Shown here one piece after another: positions 18,836 through 28,572 of a DNA stretch of 64,000 nt. The position numbers were made by a program, and so were the translations under genes. The number at the start of each line of letters is the position of its first letter. Positions within the stretch are counted from its first letter, which is position 1. Source of the stretch: Pseudogemmobacter faecipullorum (GTDB lineage: Bacteria > Pseudomonadota > Alphaproteobacteria > Rhodobacterales > Rhodobacteraceae); contig NZ_JACDXX010000005.1 in NCBI RefSeq assembly GCF_020539525.1, positions 180,073-244,072 of the forward strand. Reading direction: 5' to 3'. The notes beneath the pieces were generated by a model that was not told the origin of the DNA, ran no database searches, and saw only the letters and a program-made list of their open reading frames with translations.

Positions 18836-20185
18836 ATGCCGGTCTCCCTCATCATCCTGGCCGCAGGCCAGGGCAGCCGCATGAATTCGGACCTGCCCAA
18901 GGTCTTGCATAAAGTCGCGGCGGCACCGCTGTTGCATCATGCGATGACCGCTGGTGCAGCGCTTGCCCCCGAGCAGGTGGTGGTGGTGACGGGCCATGGC
19001 TCGGATGCGGTTTCTGCCGCTGCGATCAGCTTTGACCCCGAGGTCTCGATCGTGCTGCAGACCGAGCAGAACGGCACCGGCCATGCCGTCGATCAGGCGC
19101 GCGGCCTGCTGGCGGATGCTGCGGGCGACGTGATCGTGCTATACGGCGACACACCCTTTATCCGGGCCGAGACGCTGGAGACCATGCTCGAGGCCCGCGC
19201 CCGCCATGCAGTGGTGGTCCTGGGCTTTGAGGCCGCCGATCCGGGCCGTTATGGCCGGCTGGTGGTCGAAGGTGCCAGCCTTGAGCGGATCGTCGAATAT
19301 AAAGACGCAAGCGAGGCCGAGCGCGCCATTACTCTGTGCAATTCCGGCGTGATCTGCGCCTCGGCGCGCGACCTGTTCTCGCTGGTCGGCGAGATCGGCA
19401 ATGAAAATGCCAGCGGCGAATATTATCTGACCGATATCGTCGCCCTCGCCCGCGCCCGTGGCCTTTCGGCGGGGGTGGTGATCTGCGACGAGGCCGAGAC
19501 CCTGGGGGTGAACACCCGCGCCGAACTGGCCGGGGCCGAAGCCGCTTTCCAGGCCCGGGCCCGAGCCGAGGCACTGGAGAATGGCGTCACCCTGACCGCG
19601 CCGGAAACCGTGTTCTTCGCCCTGGATACCGTGATCGGGCGCGATGCGATCATCGGCCCGCATGTGCTGTTTGGCACCCGTGTGACCATCGAGAGCGAGG
19701 CCGAGGTCAAGGGCTTTTGCCATCTTGAGGGCTGCCATATCTCGCGCGGGGCTGATGTCGGCCCCTTTGCCCGGCTGCGTCCCGGGGCCGAGCTGGCCGA
19801 GAATGTCCATGTCGGAAATTTCGTCGAGATCAAAAACGCCATCCTTGATGAAGGCGTTAAGGTCGGCCATCTGACCTATATCGGCGATGCCGATGTGGGC
19901 GAGTTTACCAATATCGGCGCGGGCACCGTCACCTGCAATTACGACGGGGTGATGAAGCATCGCACCAGGATCGGCAAAAACGCTTTCATCGGCTCGGATA
20001 CGATGCTGGTGGCGCCGGTCACTTTGGGCGATGGCGCGCTGACCGGCTCGGGCTCGGTCATCACCGGCGATGTGCCCGCCGGTGCCCTGGCCCTGGCCCG
20101 GGCGCGTCAGGTCAATAAACCCGGTCTTGCAGAAAAGATCTTCACCAGACTCAGGGCCATTAAGGCCACAGGAAATAAAGGATAA
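18836..20185 (+). CDS. glmU: Bifunctional GlcNAc-1-P uridyltransferase / GlcN-1-P acetyltransferase
   Basis: GlmU makes UDP-GlcNAc for peptidoglycan and LPS. It acetylates glucosamine-1-phosphate and then transfers UMP. The 449-residue protein has the N-terminal pyrophosphorylase motif ILAAGQGSRMNSDLPKVLH (about 6-24). Its C-terminal left-handed beta-helix hexapeptide repeats run from about 260 onward, including NFVEIKNAILDEGVKVGHLT and YIGDADVGEFTNIGAGTVTC. glmS follows 4 bases downstream, so the two genes of one pathway form an operon. Confidence 0.97.
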   Translation: MPVSLIILAAGQGSRMNSDLPKVLHKVAAAPLLHHAMTAGAALAPEQVVVVTGHGSDAVSAAAISFDPEVSIVLQTEQNGTGHAVDQARGLLADAAGDVIVLYGDTPFIRAETLETMLEARARHAVVVLGFEAADPGRYGRLVVEGASLERIVEYKDASEAERAITLCNSGVICASARDLFSLVGEIGNENASGEYYLTDIVALARARGLSAGVVICDEAETLGVNTRAELAGAEAAFQARARAEALENGVTLTAPETVFFALDTVIGRDAIIGPHVLFGTRVTIESEAEVKGFCHLEGCHISRGADVGPFARLRPGAELAENVHVGNFVEIKNAILDEGVKVGHLTYIGDADVGEFTNIGAGTVTCNYDGVMKHRTRIGKNAFIGSDTMLVAPVTLGDGALTGSGSVITGDVPAGALALARARQVNKPGLAEKIFTRLRAIKATGNKG

Positions 20186-20189
20186 TTTC

Positions 20190-22013
20190 ATGTGTGGCAT
20201 TATTGGCGTCCTGGGCAGTCATGAAGCTGCGCCCCTGCTGGTCGAGGGGCTGAAACGGCTTGAGTATCGCGGCTATGATTCCGCCGGTATCGCGACGGTA
20301 AATGATGGCCAGCTCGACCGCCGCCGCGCGGTGGGCAAGCTGGTCAATCTCTCTGACCTGCTGGTGCATCAGCCGCTGGCCGGGAAATCCGGCATCGGCC
20401 ATACCCGCTGGGCCACCCATGGCGCGCCGACCGTCACCAATGCCCATCCGCATCGCGCCGGCGGTGTGGCAGTGGTGCATAATGGCATTATCGAGAATTT
20501 CCGCAGCCTGCGTGAGGCCCTGTCCGGGGATGGCTATCACCAGGAATCCGAGACCGATACCGAGACCGTGGCCCTGCTGTTGCAGCGCGAGCGCGACCGG
20601 GGCGCGGCGCCGGTCGAAGCCGCACGCCGGACGCTGCAGCAGCTCGAGGGCGCTTTCGCGCTCTGCATCCTGTTTGAGGGCGAGCAGGATCTGATGATCT
20701 GCGCCCGCAAGGGCAGCCCGCTCGCGATCGGGCGTGGCGAGGGCGAGATGTTCGTCGGCTCAGACGCCATTGCGCTGGCGCCGATGACCGACCGCATCAC
20801 CTATCTCGACGAGGGCGACTGGGCGGTGATCACCCGCAAGGGCGCCGAGATCTATGATGCCGAGGGCAATCCGGTCAGCCGGGCCGAGACCCGGATCCAG
20901 CTTGATGCAGCCCGCGTCGAAAAGGGCGGCTTCAAACATTTCATGGCCAAAGAGATTGCCGAACAGCCGGTGGTGATGGCCGATGCTCTGCGCCATTACA
21001 CCGGCTCTTCGGCCGCCCCGGCGCTGAACCTGCCCGAGGGCCTTGATTTCACCGGCATTGACCGGGTGGTGATGGTGGCCTGTGGCACCGCGAGCTATGC
21101 GACCCATGTAGCGAAATACTGGTTCGAACAGATCGCTGGCCTGCCCGCCGAGATCGATGTCGCCAGCGAATTCCGCTACCGCGAGCCGGTGCTCTCGGAA
21201 AAAAGCATGGCGATTTTCGTCAGCCAGTCGGGCGAGACCGCCGATACACTCGCCGCTTTGCGCTATGTGAAGAGCAAGGTCGCGAAAGTGGTTTCTGTGG
21301 TCAATGTGCCGACCTCTTCGATCGCGCGTGAAAGCGATCTGGCGCTGCCGATCCTGGCTGGCACGGAAATCGGCGTGGCCTCGACCAAGGCCTTTACCTG
21401 CCAGCTGACGGTTCTGGCGCTGATGGCGCTGAAAGCCGCCGCCGACCGGGGCAGGCTCTCGCCCGCAGATCTGAGCGCCAGGCTGGAAAGCCTGCGCGCC
21501 ATGCCGGGCCTGCTCAATGCGGCGCTGGCGAGCTCGGACAGCATCGCCCAGATCGCCAATGAACTGGCCAGGGCCTCGGATATTCTGTTCCTCGGACGCG
21601 GGCCGATGTATCCGATGGCGCTGGAAGGTGCGCTGAAGCTGAAAGAGATCAGCTATATCCATGCCGAAGGCTATGCTTCGGGTGAACTGAAACACGGGCC
21701 TATCGCGCTGATCGACGAGAAAGTGCCGGTCATCGTTATGGCCCCGATGGATGCTTTGTTCGATAAGACGGTGTCGAATATGCAGGAGGTGATGGCGCGC
21801 CACGGCAAGGTGCTGCTGCTCTCGGATGCGAAGGGTTTGGCAGAAGCGGGCGAAGGCACCTGGGCGCAGCTGGCGCTGCCAGCGGTCGAGCCGGTCTGGG
21901 CACCGATCCTCTATGCCGTCCCGGCGCAGCTTCTGGCCTATCACACCGCGATTGCCAAAGGCACCGATGTCGACCAGCCGCGCAACCTCGCGAAATCGGT
22001 GACGGTCGAGTAA
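20190..22013 (+). CDS. glmS: Glutamine-fructose-6-phosphate aminotransferase (isomerizing)
   Basis: GlmS converts fructose-6-phosphate and glutamine to glucosamine-6-phosphate, the entry to amino-sugar synthesis. The 607-residue product starts MCGIIGVLG, so Cys2 becomes the N-terminal nucleophile after Met removal; this fixes the start at 20190. The glutaminase domain is followed by two SIS sugar-isomerase domains (GTASYATHVAKYWFEQIAG and LGRGPMYPMALEGALKLKE). The C-terminus, DQPRNLAKSVTVE, is the usual one. An AAAGGAT ribosome site overlaps the end of glmU. Confidence 0.98.
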   Translation: MCGIIGVLGSHEAAPLLVEGLKRLEYRGYDSAGIATVNDGQLDRRRAVGKLVNLSDLLVHQPLAGKSGIGHTRWATHGAPTVTNAHPHRAGGVAVVHNGIIENFRSLREALSGDGYHQESETDTETVALLLQRERDRGAAPVEAARRTLQQLEGAFALCILFEGEQDLMICARKGSPLAIGRGEGEMFVGSDAIALAPMTDRITYLDEGDWAVITRKGAEIYDAEGNPVSRAETRIQLDAARVEKGGFKHFMAKEIAEQPVVMADALRHYTGSSAAPALNLPEGLDFTGIDRVVMVACGTASYATHVAKYWFEQIAGLPAEIDVASEFRYREPVLSEKSMAIFVSQSGETADTLAALRYVKSKVAKVVSVVNVPTSSIARESDLALPILAGTEIGVASTKAFTCQLTVLALMALKAAADRGRLSPADLSARLESLRAMPGLLNAALASSDSIAQIANELARASDILFLGRGPMYPMALEGALKLKEISYIHAEGYASGELKHGPIALIDEKVPVIVMAPMDALFDKTVSNMQEVMARHGKVLLLSDAKGLAEAGEGTWAQLALPAVEPVWAPILYAVPAQLLAYHTAIAKGTDVDQPRNLAKSVTVE

Positions 22014-22052
22014 ACACCGGCCCGCCGGGTCCGCCCCGGACCGCCAGGGATC

Positions 22053-22084
22053 AGGGGAGCAGCTGCAGGGCCGCTCCCCTTTTT
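22053..22084 (+). terminator. Intrinsic terminator after glmS
   Basis: An 8-bp stem (aggggagc at 22053-22060 with gctcccct at 22073-22080), a 12-base loop and a run of five T make a standard rho-independent terminator 39 bases after the glmS stop. The rest of the gap up to 22326 shows no gene. Confidence 0.85.
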
Positions 22085-22326
22085 CATCAACGGTGGCAGC
22101 GGGGCGACCGTTCCGCTGCTGGTGCAATCCGGGGGTTTTCACCCTGAGCCAGCGCTTTTGCCGATGAAATCCACGCCCTCCCCCCTTGATCCCCCGGCCC
22201 CGATCCGCAAGGAGAAGGTTTGCCATGCTGTTGTGCGGCCAGATCCCTCTGGCCCGGACGGGGCCTGGCCTTGATGGAATGACCGGCCCGCCCTGGCAGA
22301 CCGGCTGCGCAGAAGGATGATCCCAG

Positions 22327-23010
22327 ATGGTAACCAGCACCGAGGCGCTTGCGGCCCTGACCGCGCTTGGCAATGCAGAGCGTGCCGCCGCAGCCGCGGT
22401 CAGCCATAAATCGGACCGGGTCTTTCTTGGCGTCGCCGTGCCCGAGATCAGCGCCCTGGCCAAGGCCTGGCGCGATGAGATCAGCCTCGACGCGCGCCTC
22501 AGCCTCGCCGATGCTTTATGGCAGAGCGATATTCACGAGGCCCGGATTGCCGCCTGCCGCCTGCTGGTTCAGGCCCGGATCACCCCGGATGCGGCGGTCT
22601 GGGCCCTGATCACCTCCTGGCTGCCCGCGCTTGATATCGGGGCGCTGGCCGATCAGCTCGGCGATGCCGGGGCACGCCGGGTCAGTGCCGATCCGGCGCG
22701 GCTCGATGAGGTGGAGAGCTGGGTGAAAAGCCCGCATCTCTGGACCCGCCGCGCGGCGCTGGATTTCACTTTGCCCTGGGCCAAGATGAACCATCTCAAA
22801 CCCGCCGATCTGGAGGCGCGCGAGCGCATCCTTGGCTGGGCGGGCGAGCTGGTGGCCGACCGCGACTGGAATATGCAAAAGGCGCTTGGCCTGTGGATCC
22901 GCGATCTGTCGAAACATGATGCGGCACGGGCGCGTGATTTCCTCACTGGCCCGGGAACCGGGCTGAAGAGCTTTGCCCGCAAACTGGCGAAAACCTGGCT
23001 GCAGGACTGA
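22327..23010 (+). CDS. DNA alkylation repair protein (AlkD-like)
   Basis: The 227-residue all-helical protein resembles the AlkD/AlkC HEAT-repeat family, which removes alkylated bases from DNA. Typical stretches are SHKSDRVFLGVAVPEISALAK (about 26-46), VKSPHLWTRRAALDFTLPWAK (about 132-152) and DWNMQKALGLWIRDLSKHD near 185. The Trp and Arg/Asp positions of the AlkD catalytic surface seem to be present. It begins after a GAAGGATG ribosome site and stands alone between the glmS terminator and the GST gene. Confidence 0.8.
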   Translation: MVTSTEALAALTALGNAERAAAAAVSHKSDRVFLGVAVPEISALAKAWRDEISLDARLSLADALWQSDIHEARIAACRLLVQARITPDAAVWALITSWLPALDIGALADQLGDAGARRVSADPARLDEVESWVKSPHLWTRRAALDFTLPWAKMNHLKPADLEARERILGWAGELVADRDWNMQKALGLWIRDLSKHDAARARDFLTGPGTGLKSFARKLAKTWLQD

Positions 23011-23225
23011 ACCCCTCCCGGGCAGCGGGCGCGCGCCGCCCCTGCCCCCCCGGGCAGTGTCTCCGCCCCTCTGCACGACCCGCTACAAGCCTGGCCCGAT
23101 CCGGCCCGGGAACTGCGCGGCTCTCTGTCGTTCGCAATCTGCGAACACCGCTTACACTGCCGCGGTGATGGCTCTGCCCGGGGCCCTGGCCTATAACCCT
23201 CACATCTGATCGTGAGGAGTTTTCC

Positions 23226-23846
23226 ATGCCCACCCTGTATTTTGCGCCCGGTGCCTGCTCGCTCGCACCCCATATCGTGCTGGAATGGATCGGCGCGCCC
23301 TATAAGGCGGTGAAGGTCGGCTATGGCTCACCCGAGCTGCTGGCGGTGAACCCGACCGGCGCCGTGCCGACCCTGATCGAGGAGGACGGCTGGATCCTGA
23401 CCCAGGCCGGGGCCATTCTCGACTATCTTGCCGCCAAACATCCCGAAGCCGGTCTGGCAGGCGAGGACAGCCTGCGCGGCAAGGCCGAGGCACATAAATG
23501 GTCGGCCTTTCTGACCTCGGATCTGCATGCCTCGTTCTGGCCGGTGTTTATGGCGGGTCGCTTCACCAGTGATCCTTCGGCTGAGGCGCAGAAAAAAGTG
23601 ACCGAGGCCGGGCTGGAGCTGGTGAAGAAGAAATTCGCCATTCTGAACGCGCATCTTGAGGGCCGTGACTGGATCCTTGCCGGCGGGCGTTCGGTGATTG
23701 ATGCCTATGCTTTCCCGATGATCCGCTGGGGCAAGGCGAAACTGCCGGGCGGGCTGCAGGATTATCCGCAGATCGCCGCTTTGCATGACCGGCTCGCCGC
23801 CGATCCGGCGGTGCAGAAAGTCCTGGCTGATGAGGCCAGGGCCTGA
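23226..23846 (+). CDS. Glutathione S-transferase family protein
   Basis: The 206-residue protein has the GST thioredoxin fold at its N-terminus, with MPTLYFAPGACSLAPH (Cys11, as in bacterial beta-class GSTs) and the cis-Pro motif NPTGAVPTLIEEDG. The Ser/Thr-linked glutathione site is followed by a helical C-terminal domain with the SVIDAYAFPMIRW N-capping box. A GTGAGGAG ribosome site precedes it. The next two genes are VOC/hydrolase proteins, which suggests a shared job in handling electrophiles or quinones. Confidence 0.9.
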   Translation: MPTLYFAPGACSLAPHIVLEWIGAPYKAVKVGYGSPELLAVNPTGAVPTLIEEDGWILTQAGAILDYLAAKHPEAGLAGEDSLRGKAEAHKWSAFLTSDLHASFWPVFMAGRFTSDPSAEAQKKVTEAGLELVKKKFAILNAHLEGRDWILAGGRSVIDAYAFPMIRWGKAKLPGGLQDYPQIAALHDRLAADPAVQKVLADEARA

Positions 23847-23910
23847 GCTGCAATGGTAAAACCCGCGCGGGCTGTTACGGCCGCCCGCGCCCGTTTCAGG
23901 AGTTCGTTTC

Positions 23911-25413
23911 ATGACCACCGGCATTCATCACGTCACCGGCATTACCGCCAATGTTCAGGCCAATGTCGATTTCTACCTCGGCTTTCTAGGCCTGCATCTG
24001 GTCAAACAGACCGGCGGCTATGAGGATGCCGAACAGCTGCATCTGTTCTATGGCGATGCGGCGGGCAGCCCGGGCTCTCTGATCTCTTTTCTGGTCTGGG
24101 AGGCGGCGGGCCGGGGCCGGACCGGACTTGGTCAGGTCTCGGAGGTCGCCTTCGCTGTCGCGCCCGAGGCCATCGGCGAATGGCTGACCCGCGCGCTTTC
24201 GGCCCGGATCCCGGTTGAAGGCCCGAACCGCGAATTCGGCGAGCCGGTGCTGCGGCTGAAAGACCCCGATGGCATGATCGTCAAACTGGTCGGCACGCCC
24301 GGGGTGAGCGGCATCCCCCCGGCCCGGATCCGCGCGGTCACGCTGCTGAGCGATCAGGCGGAGGCGACGGCCGATTTTGTCGCCCGTTTCGGCTATCGTG
24401 AGATCGCCCGCGAGGGGGCCACCCTCCGCCTCGCCTCGGACAGTGATGTCGTCGATATTCGCGGTGTCAGCGGCTTCGTGCCCTCGATCCCTGGCGCGGG
24501 GGTGGCCGATCATCTGGCCTTGCGCGCCGCCGATGCCGCGGCGCTGCGCGCGATGCGGCTGTCTTTGAAAGATTACGGCCCGACCCATGTGCATGACCGC
24601 AAATACTTCCTGTCACTTTACGTTCGTGAACCGGGGGGTAGCCTGATCGAATATGCAACCGATGCGCCCGGGATGAGCGTTGATGAGGCCCCGGAGGCGC
24701 TTGGCAAAATCCTGTTCCTGCCCGAAAGTGAACAGGCCCGGGCGGATGACCTGCGGGTCATGCTGCCACAATTCGCCCTGCCGGGCGAGGAAAGGTATCC
24801 GATGCGTGACCTGCCCTTCATTCACCGCTTTCACCGGCCCGAAAATGCCGATGGCTCAACGATTGTCCTGCTGCATGGCACTGGCGGCAATGAAACCGAT
24901 CTGATGCCGCTGGCGCATAAGCTGAACCCGCGCGCGACACTGCTTGGGGTCCGCGGCCGCTCGTCCGAGGAGGGGATCAACCGCTGGTTCCGCCGCTTTG
25001 ACGCGGTGACCTATGATCAGCAGGATATCCGCAATGAGGCCGAAGCTTTCGCCGGTTTCGTCGAAGGCGCGGTCAAGGGCTATGGCATCGCGCCCGAGAG
25101 CCTGTCCTTCCTCGGCTATTCCAACGGCGCCAATCTGCTGGCGGCGATCCTGCGGCTGCATCCCGGGGTGATCCGCCGCGCGGTGCTGCTGCGCGGCATT
25201 GAGGCGCTGGAAGAGCCGCCCGCTGCCGATCTGCAGGGCACAGAGGTGCTGATGCTGAACGGCGCGCGCGACCCCTATGGCCGGATGACCCCGGTGCTGG
25301 AGGCGGCGCTGAAGGCAGGCGGGGCGGATCTGACGGCGAAAACGCTTGCGGCCGGGCATGAGCTGACCCCGGAGGATCTGAGCGAGGCCGCGGCCTGGCT
25401 CGCCGCGCGCTAA
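23911..25413 (+). CDS. VOC ring-cleaving dioxygenase fused to alpha/beta hydrolase (MhqO-MhqD type)
   Basis: The 500-residue protein joins two modules. Residues 1-285 are a two-repeat glyoxalase/VOC domain with metal-type His near the start (GIHHVTGITANVQANVDFY) and HVHDRKYFLSLYVREPGGSL near 228. Residues 290-500 are a carboxylesterase-type alpha/beta hydrolase: nucleophile elbow GYSNGANLL, acid in NGARDPYGRM and His in AAGHELTPEDL. In Bacillus, MhqO and MhqD are separate proteins for quinone stress; here they are one chain. The hydrolase triad looks complete. Confidence 0.85.
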   Translation: MTTGIHHVTGITANVQANVDFYLGFLGLHLVKQTGGYEDAEQLHLFYGDAAGSPGSLISFLVWEAAGRGRTGLGQVSEVAFAVAPEAIGEWLTRALSARIPVEGPNREFGEPVLRLKDPDGMIVKLVGTPGVSGIPPARIRAVTLLSDQAEATADFVARFGYREIAREGATLRLASDSDVVDIRGVSGFVPSIPGAGVADHLALRAADAAALRAMRLSLKDYGPTHVHDRKYFLSLYVREPGGSLIEYATDAPGMSVDEAPEALGKILFLPESEQARADDLRVMLPQFALPGEERYPMRDLPFIHRFHRPENADGSTIVLLHGTGGNETDLMPLAHKLNPRATLLGVRGRSSEEGINRWFRRFDAVTYDQQDIRNEAEAFAGFVEGAVKGYGIAPESLSFLGYSNGANLLAAILRLHPGVIRRAVLLRGIEALEEPPAADLQGTEVLMLNGARDPYGRMTPVLEAALKAGGADLTAKTLAAGHELTPEDLSEAAAWLAAR

Positions 25414-25417
25414 AACC

Positions 25418-26338
25418 TCAGCCGAGGCCCTCGAGCCAGGGGGCCTCGCCCTGAAATGACGCGACCAGATGGTCGATAAACAGCCGCAGTTTCAGCGGCA
25501 TCGGCGTGACCGGCGGCCAGACCACCACCAGTGGCAGATGCCGGGTCTCGACCTGCGGCAAAAGCTGCACCAGCCTTCCCTGTTTCACCGCCTCTGCGGC
25601 AATGAAGCCTGGCAGAATGGCAATGCCGGTCCCGGCCAGCGCCAGCTCACGCATGGCCTCGCCATTATTGACACTGATCCTTTCCATCAGCTGAGGCTGC
25701 ACGAGGCGGCCGTTTTCACTGAGCTGCCACAGATCGGCGTTTGCGACATGGCTGTAACCGACAGAGGCGAGGCCATTCAGATCCGCCACAGTTTCCGGCC
25801 TGCCATGGCGTGACAGAAACTCCGGGCTGGCGCAGATCAGCCGCCGGTCCTCGCAGAGCCTGCGGCTTTTCAGGGCGCCGCCGGTCAGCTCGCCCAGCCG
25901 CACCCCGACATCAAAGCCTTCCCGTGCCAGATCACGGGCGCGGTCGTCATAATCGATGCGCAGCTCCAGCTCGGGATGCTGGCGGGCGAAAGCCGCGATC
26001 ACCGGGCTCAGATGCAAAGTGCCAAAGCTCATCGGCACCGCGACCGAAAGCCTGCCGCGCAAGACCTCGCCCCGCCCGCCCCAGGCCGCCGATTCCGCCG
26101 CCGCACGCAGATCGGCCAGCGCCGGGCGCAGCCGCCCGGCCAGCCCCTCCGCCGCCTCGGTGGGGCTGAGCCGCCCGGCATTGCGGCGAAACAAAGCCAC
26201 GCCCAGCCCGGTTTCCAGATCACTGAGCCGTTTCGAGATCACCGATTTTGACAGGTTCAGCCGGGCCGCAGCCGCGGTGACCGTGCCCAGATCCATCACC
26301 GTCAGAAAGGTGTCGATCTCCTCAAGCGTATAATGCAT
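25418..26338 (-). CDS. LysR-family transcriptional regulator
   Basis: The 306-residue protein begins with a LysR helix-turn-helix ([20 protein letters not shown], then [20 protein letters not shown], about 10-49). A substrate-binding domain follows (about 90-295). The start MHYTLEEID at 26338 fits the family; a much longer in-frame reading towards 27172 lies opposite the next gene and was rejected. It is divergent from the VOC gene at 26486, the usual arrangement for a LysR protein controlling its neighbour. It may also affect the fusion gene ending 4 bases away. Confidence 0.92.
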   Translation of the reverse strand: MHYTLEEIDTFLTVMDLGTVTAAAARLNLSKSVISKRLSDLETGLGVALFRRNAGRLSPTEAAEGLAGRLRPALADLRAAAESAAWGGRGEVLRGRLSVAVPMSFGTLHLSPVIAAFARQHPELELRIDYDDRARDLAREGFDVGVRLGELTGGALKSRRLCEDRRLICASPEFLSRHGRPETVADLNGLASVGYSHVANADLWQLSENGRLVQPQLMERISVNNGEAMRELALAGTGIAILPGFIAAEAVKQGRLVQLLPQVETRHLPLVVVWPPVTPMPLKLRLFIDHLVASFQGEAPWLEGLG

Positions 26339-26393
26339 CGCCGCCCTGCCCGTTCGCTGATCCTGCTGCGCGCCACTGTGCCAGAGCAAAAGT

Positions 26394-26412
26394 CGTTCGA
26401 AAAGAGCGAACG
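26394..26412. promoter_or_regulatory. Candidate LysR operator
   Basis: The intergenic DNA between the divergent LysR and VOC genes has the inverted repeat CGTTCG-N7-CGAACG, with T-N11-A spacing between 26397 and 26409. This is the standard LysR box form. A further CGTTCGCT copy lies at 26351-26358. Binding by the adjacent regulator is inferred from position. Confidence 0.5.
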
Positions 26413-26485
26413 CTGCCTGCGGCGCCTGCTGGCTGGATCGCTTTGCCCGCGCGGCGCATATTGGCTGCAACGAAAGGAGGCCGTT

Positions 26486-27445
26486 ATGGCTGATATCAAA
26501 GATCTCTCGCTCGGCGGCATTCATCATCTGACCGCGATCACCGCCGATGCCCCCGCCAATAAGCGCTTTTACACCGAGACCCTCGGGCTGCGCCTCGTCA
26601 AGAAAACCGTGAACCAGGACGATACCTCGGCCTATCACCTGTTTTATGCCGATGGTCTGGCCACACCTGGCACCGATCTGACCTTCTTCGACTGGCCGGT
26701 CGGACGCGAGACCCGCGGCACACATTCGATCAGCCGCACCGGATTGCGCATCGCGCCCGACAGTTTCGACTTCTGGGCCGGGCGGCTGAAAGACGCCGGG
26801 CTCTCTTCGGGGCTGATCACGGCGACCGACGGCCGGACCAGCCTCGATTTTGAGGATCCCGAGGGGCAGCGCTTCCGGCTGACCGCCGATCAGCCAGGCC
26901 CTGCCAATCCCTGGGAGAAGAGCCCGATTGCCGCCCGGCATCAGATCCGCGGCCTTGGCCCGATCACCATCTCGGTGCCTGAGCTGGCCCCGACAAAGGC
27001 GGTGCTGGAAGCGGTGATGCATATGGAGGAGACCGGCAGCTATCCCAGCCCGGATGGCGAGGGGGTGGTGCATATCTTCTCGATGGGGCCTGGCGGTCCG
27101 GCGGCCGAGCTGCATGTGGCGGTGCAGCCTGGCCTGCCCACCGCCCGTCAGGGCGCGGGCGCGGTGCATCACGTCGCCTTCCGCACCCCCGATGCCCAGG
27201 GCATTCAGGACTGGGCGGCCCGGCTGCGCGAATTTCGTATCCCCTCTTCGGGCGAGGTCGAGCGCTATTACTTCCGCAGCCTCTATTTCCGCGAACCGGG
27301 CGGCAATCTGTTTGAGATCGCCTCTGACAGCCCCGGTTTCACCGTGGATGAACCGCTGGAAACTTTGGGCGAAAGCCTGTCACTGCCGCCCTTCCTTGAA
27401 GCCAGGCGCGCGCAGATTGAGGCAAGGCTGAAGCCTCTGGACTGA
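26486..27445 (+). CDS. VOC-family ring-cleaving dioxygenase (MhqO-like)
   Basis: The 319-residue protein has two VOC/glyoxalase repeats. The first opens with [20 protein letters not shown] (about 11-30), and the second carries [19 protein letters not shown]. The C-terminal [18 protein letters not shown] supplies the Glu of the metal site. It resembles MhqO/YkcA-type proteins linked to hydroquinone or electrophile stress. A strong AAAGGAGG ribosome site lies at 26473-26480, and the LysR gene diverges from it. A role in aromatic ring opening is by family only. Confidence 0.85.
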   Translation: MADIKDLSLGGIHHLTAITADAPANKRFYTETLGLRLVKKTVNQDDTSAYHLFYADGLATPGTDLTFFDWPVGRETRGTHSISRTGLRIAPDSFDFWAGRLKDAGLSSGLITATDGRTSLDFEDPEGQRFRLTADQPGPANPWEKSPIAARHQIRGLGPITISVPELAPTKAVLEAVMHMEETGSYPSPDGEGVVHIFSMGPGGPAAELHVAVQPGLPTARQGAGAVHHVAFRTPDAQGIQDWAARLREFRIPSSGEVERYYFRSLYFREPGGNLFEIASDSPGFTVDEPLETLGESLSLPPFLEARRAQIEARLKPLD

Positions 27446-27457
27446 GATCACCAGACG

Positions 27458-27491
27458 AAAAGGGCCGGAGTCTGCCGCTCCGGCCCTTTTT
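27458..27491. terminator. Bidirectional terminator between the VOC and EamA genes
   Basis: A perfect 13-bp stem (27458-27470 with 27478-27490) and a 7-base loop are flanked by A-runs on the left and T-runs on the right. It can therefore end transcripts of the converging genes from either side. Confidence 0.9.
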
Positions 27492-27503
27492 ATGCGCCAG
27501 GCC

Positions 27504-28409
27504 TCAGCCGAGGAAGAGCAGAACCACGATCCCCAGCGAGATCAGCAGACAGCCCGCGATTTCCCGGCCGGTGATTTTCTCGCGGAAGAAAAAGACGGTC
27601 GCGGCAAAGGTGAACAGCATTTCAATCTGGCCAAGCGCCTTGACCACCGCCGCATTCTGCAAGGTCATCGCCATGAACCAGCAAAATGAGGCCGTGGCCC
27701 CGGCCGCCCCCGCCAGCAGCGAGACCCTCCAGGCCCGGGCGATACGGGCAAATTCACCGCGCTCGCGCCAGAGCATCCAGAGCCCCATCGCCGTAACCTG
27801 CACCACCAGCGCCGCGACCAGGGTCAGTGCCGCCTGGGTCATGAAATCAGGCCCGCCAAGGCTGAGCGAGGCGGCGCGGTATGAGACTGCCGAGACACCA
27901 AAGGCCATGCCCGAGGCCAGCCCCAGCAGCGCATTCGGCGCCAGCACCGAGGCCAGCAGATTGCGCGCGCTCATCTTCAGATGCGCGATCGAGATCAGCA
28001 TCACCCCCAGAACCGAAATGGCAATCGCGGTGAGCGCCCCGATGCTGACCCCCTCGGACAGGAAGATCAGGCCAAACAAAGCCGCCTGGGCGGGTTCGGT
28101 GCGCGAGTAAGCGGTGCCGACCGCGAAATTACGGAAGGAAAACAGGTAGATCAGCAGGAAGGTTCCGGCGATCTGCGCGAATGCGCCAAGTGTGGCAAAG
28201 CTGTAAAAGCGCAGATCCGGCACCGGCAGGCTGCGATCTCCGGTCACAAGCAGCAGGCTGAGAAAGACCAGCGCGAAAGGCAGGCCAAAGCCAAAGCGTA
28301 CGAAAGTGGCCCCGGTGGTGCCCATCGCCGCTTTGAGGTGTTTTTGGGCCGCAGACCGCAGATTTTGCAGGAAAGCGGCGAGAAGGGTGATCGGGATCCA
28401 GAGTGCCAT
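27504..28409 (-). CDS. EamA/DMT-superfamily transporter
   Basis: The 301-residue membrane protein has about ten hydrophobic helices in two repeated halves, typical of the EamA drug/metabolite exporter family. The first half starts MALWIPITLLAAFLQNLRSA; the second covers the LASVLAPNALLGLASGMAFG region onward. The motif PAQAALFGLIFLSEG near the end of the first half is characteristic. The start at 28409 removes a basic, non-membrane leader. The substrate cannot be read from sequence. Confidence 0.88.
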   Translation of the reverse strand: MALWIPITLLAAFLQNLRSAAQKHLKAAMGTTGATFVRFGFGLPFALVFLSLLLVTGDRSLPVPDLRFYSFATLGAFAQIAGTFLLIYLFSFRNFAVGTAYSRTEPAQAALFGLIFLSEGVSIGALTAIAISVLGVMLISIAHLKMSARNLLASVLAPNALLGLASGMAFGVSAVSYRAASLSLGGPDFMTQAALTLVAALVVQVTAMGLWMLWRERGEFARIARAWRVSLLAGAAGATASFCWFMAMTLQNAAVVKALGQIEMLFTFAATVFFFREKITGREIAGCLLISLGIVVLLFLG

Positions 28410-28572
28410 GCCGCCAGCCCTAAGCGAGCCCGGGCGATCTGGCAAGCGAAGGACCGCCGCCCGCACACCAGCCGACGCTTTGCCATACTTGCGGCAGATC
28501 AGCTTTCAGGTCAGTTTCGCCCCAGCCCGCGTTTCGGGCCAGGTTATGACTGTTTTAATGGAACATTTCCCG

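Noticed and set aside
20760..22463. A 567-codon minus-strand frame opposite glmS
   Set aside because: It is antisense to glmS and runs across its terminator; no domain is recognised.
26339..27172. Upstream extension of the LysR frame
   Set aside because: It runs opposite the VOC gene and adds no HTH-like residues. The LysR family start is at 26338.
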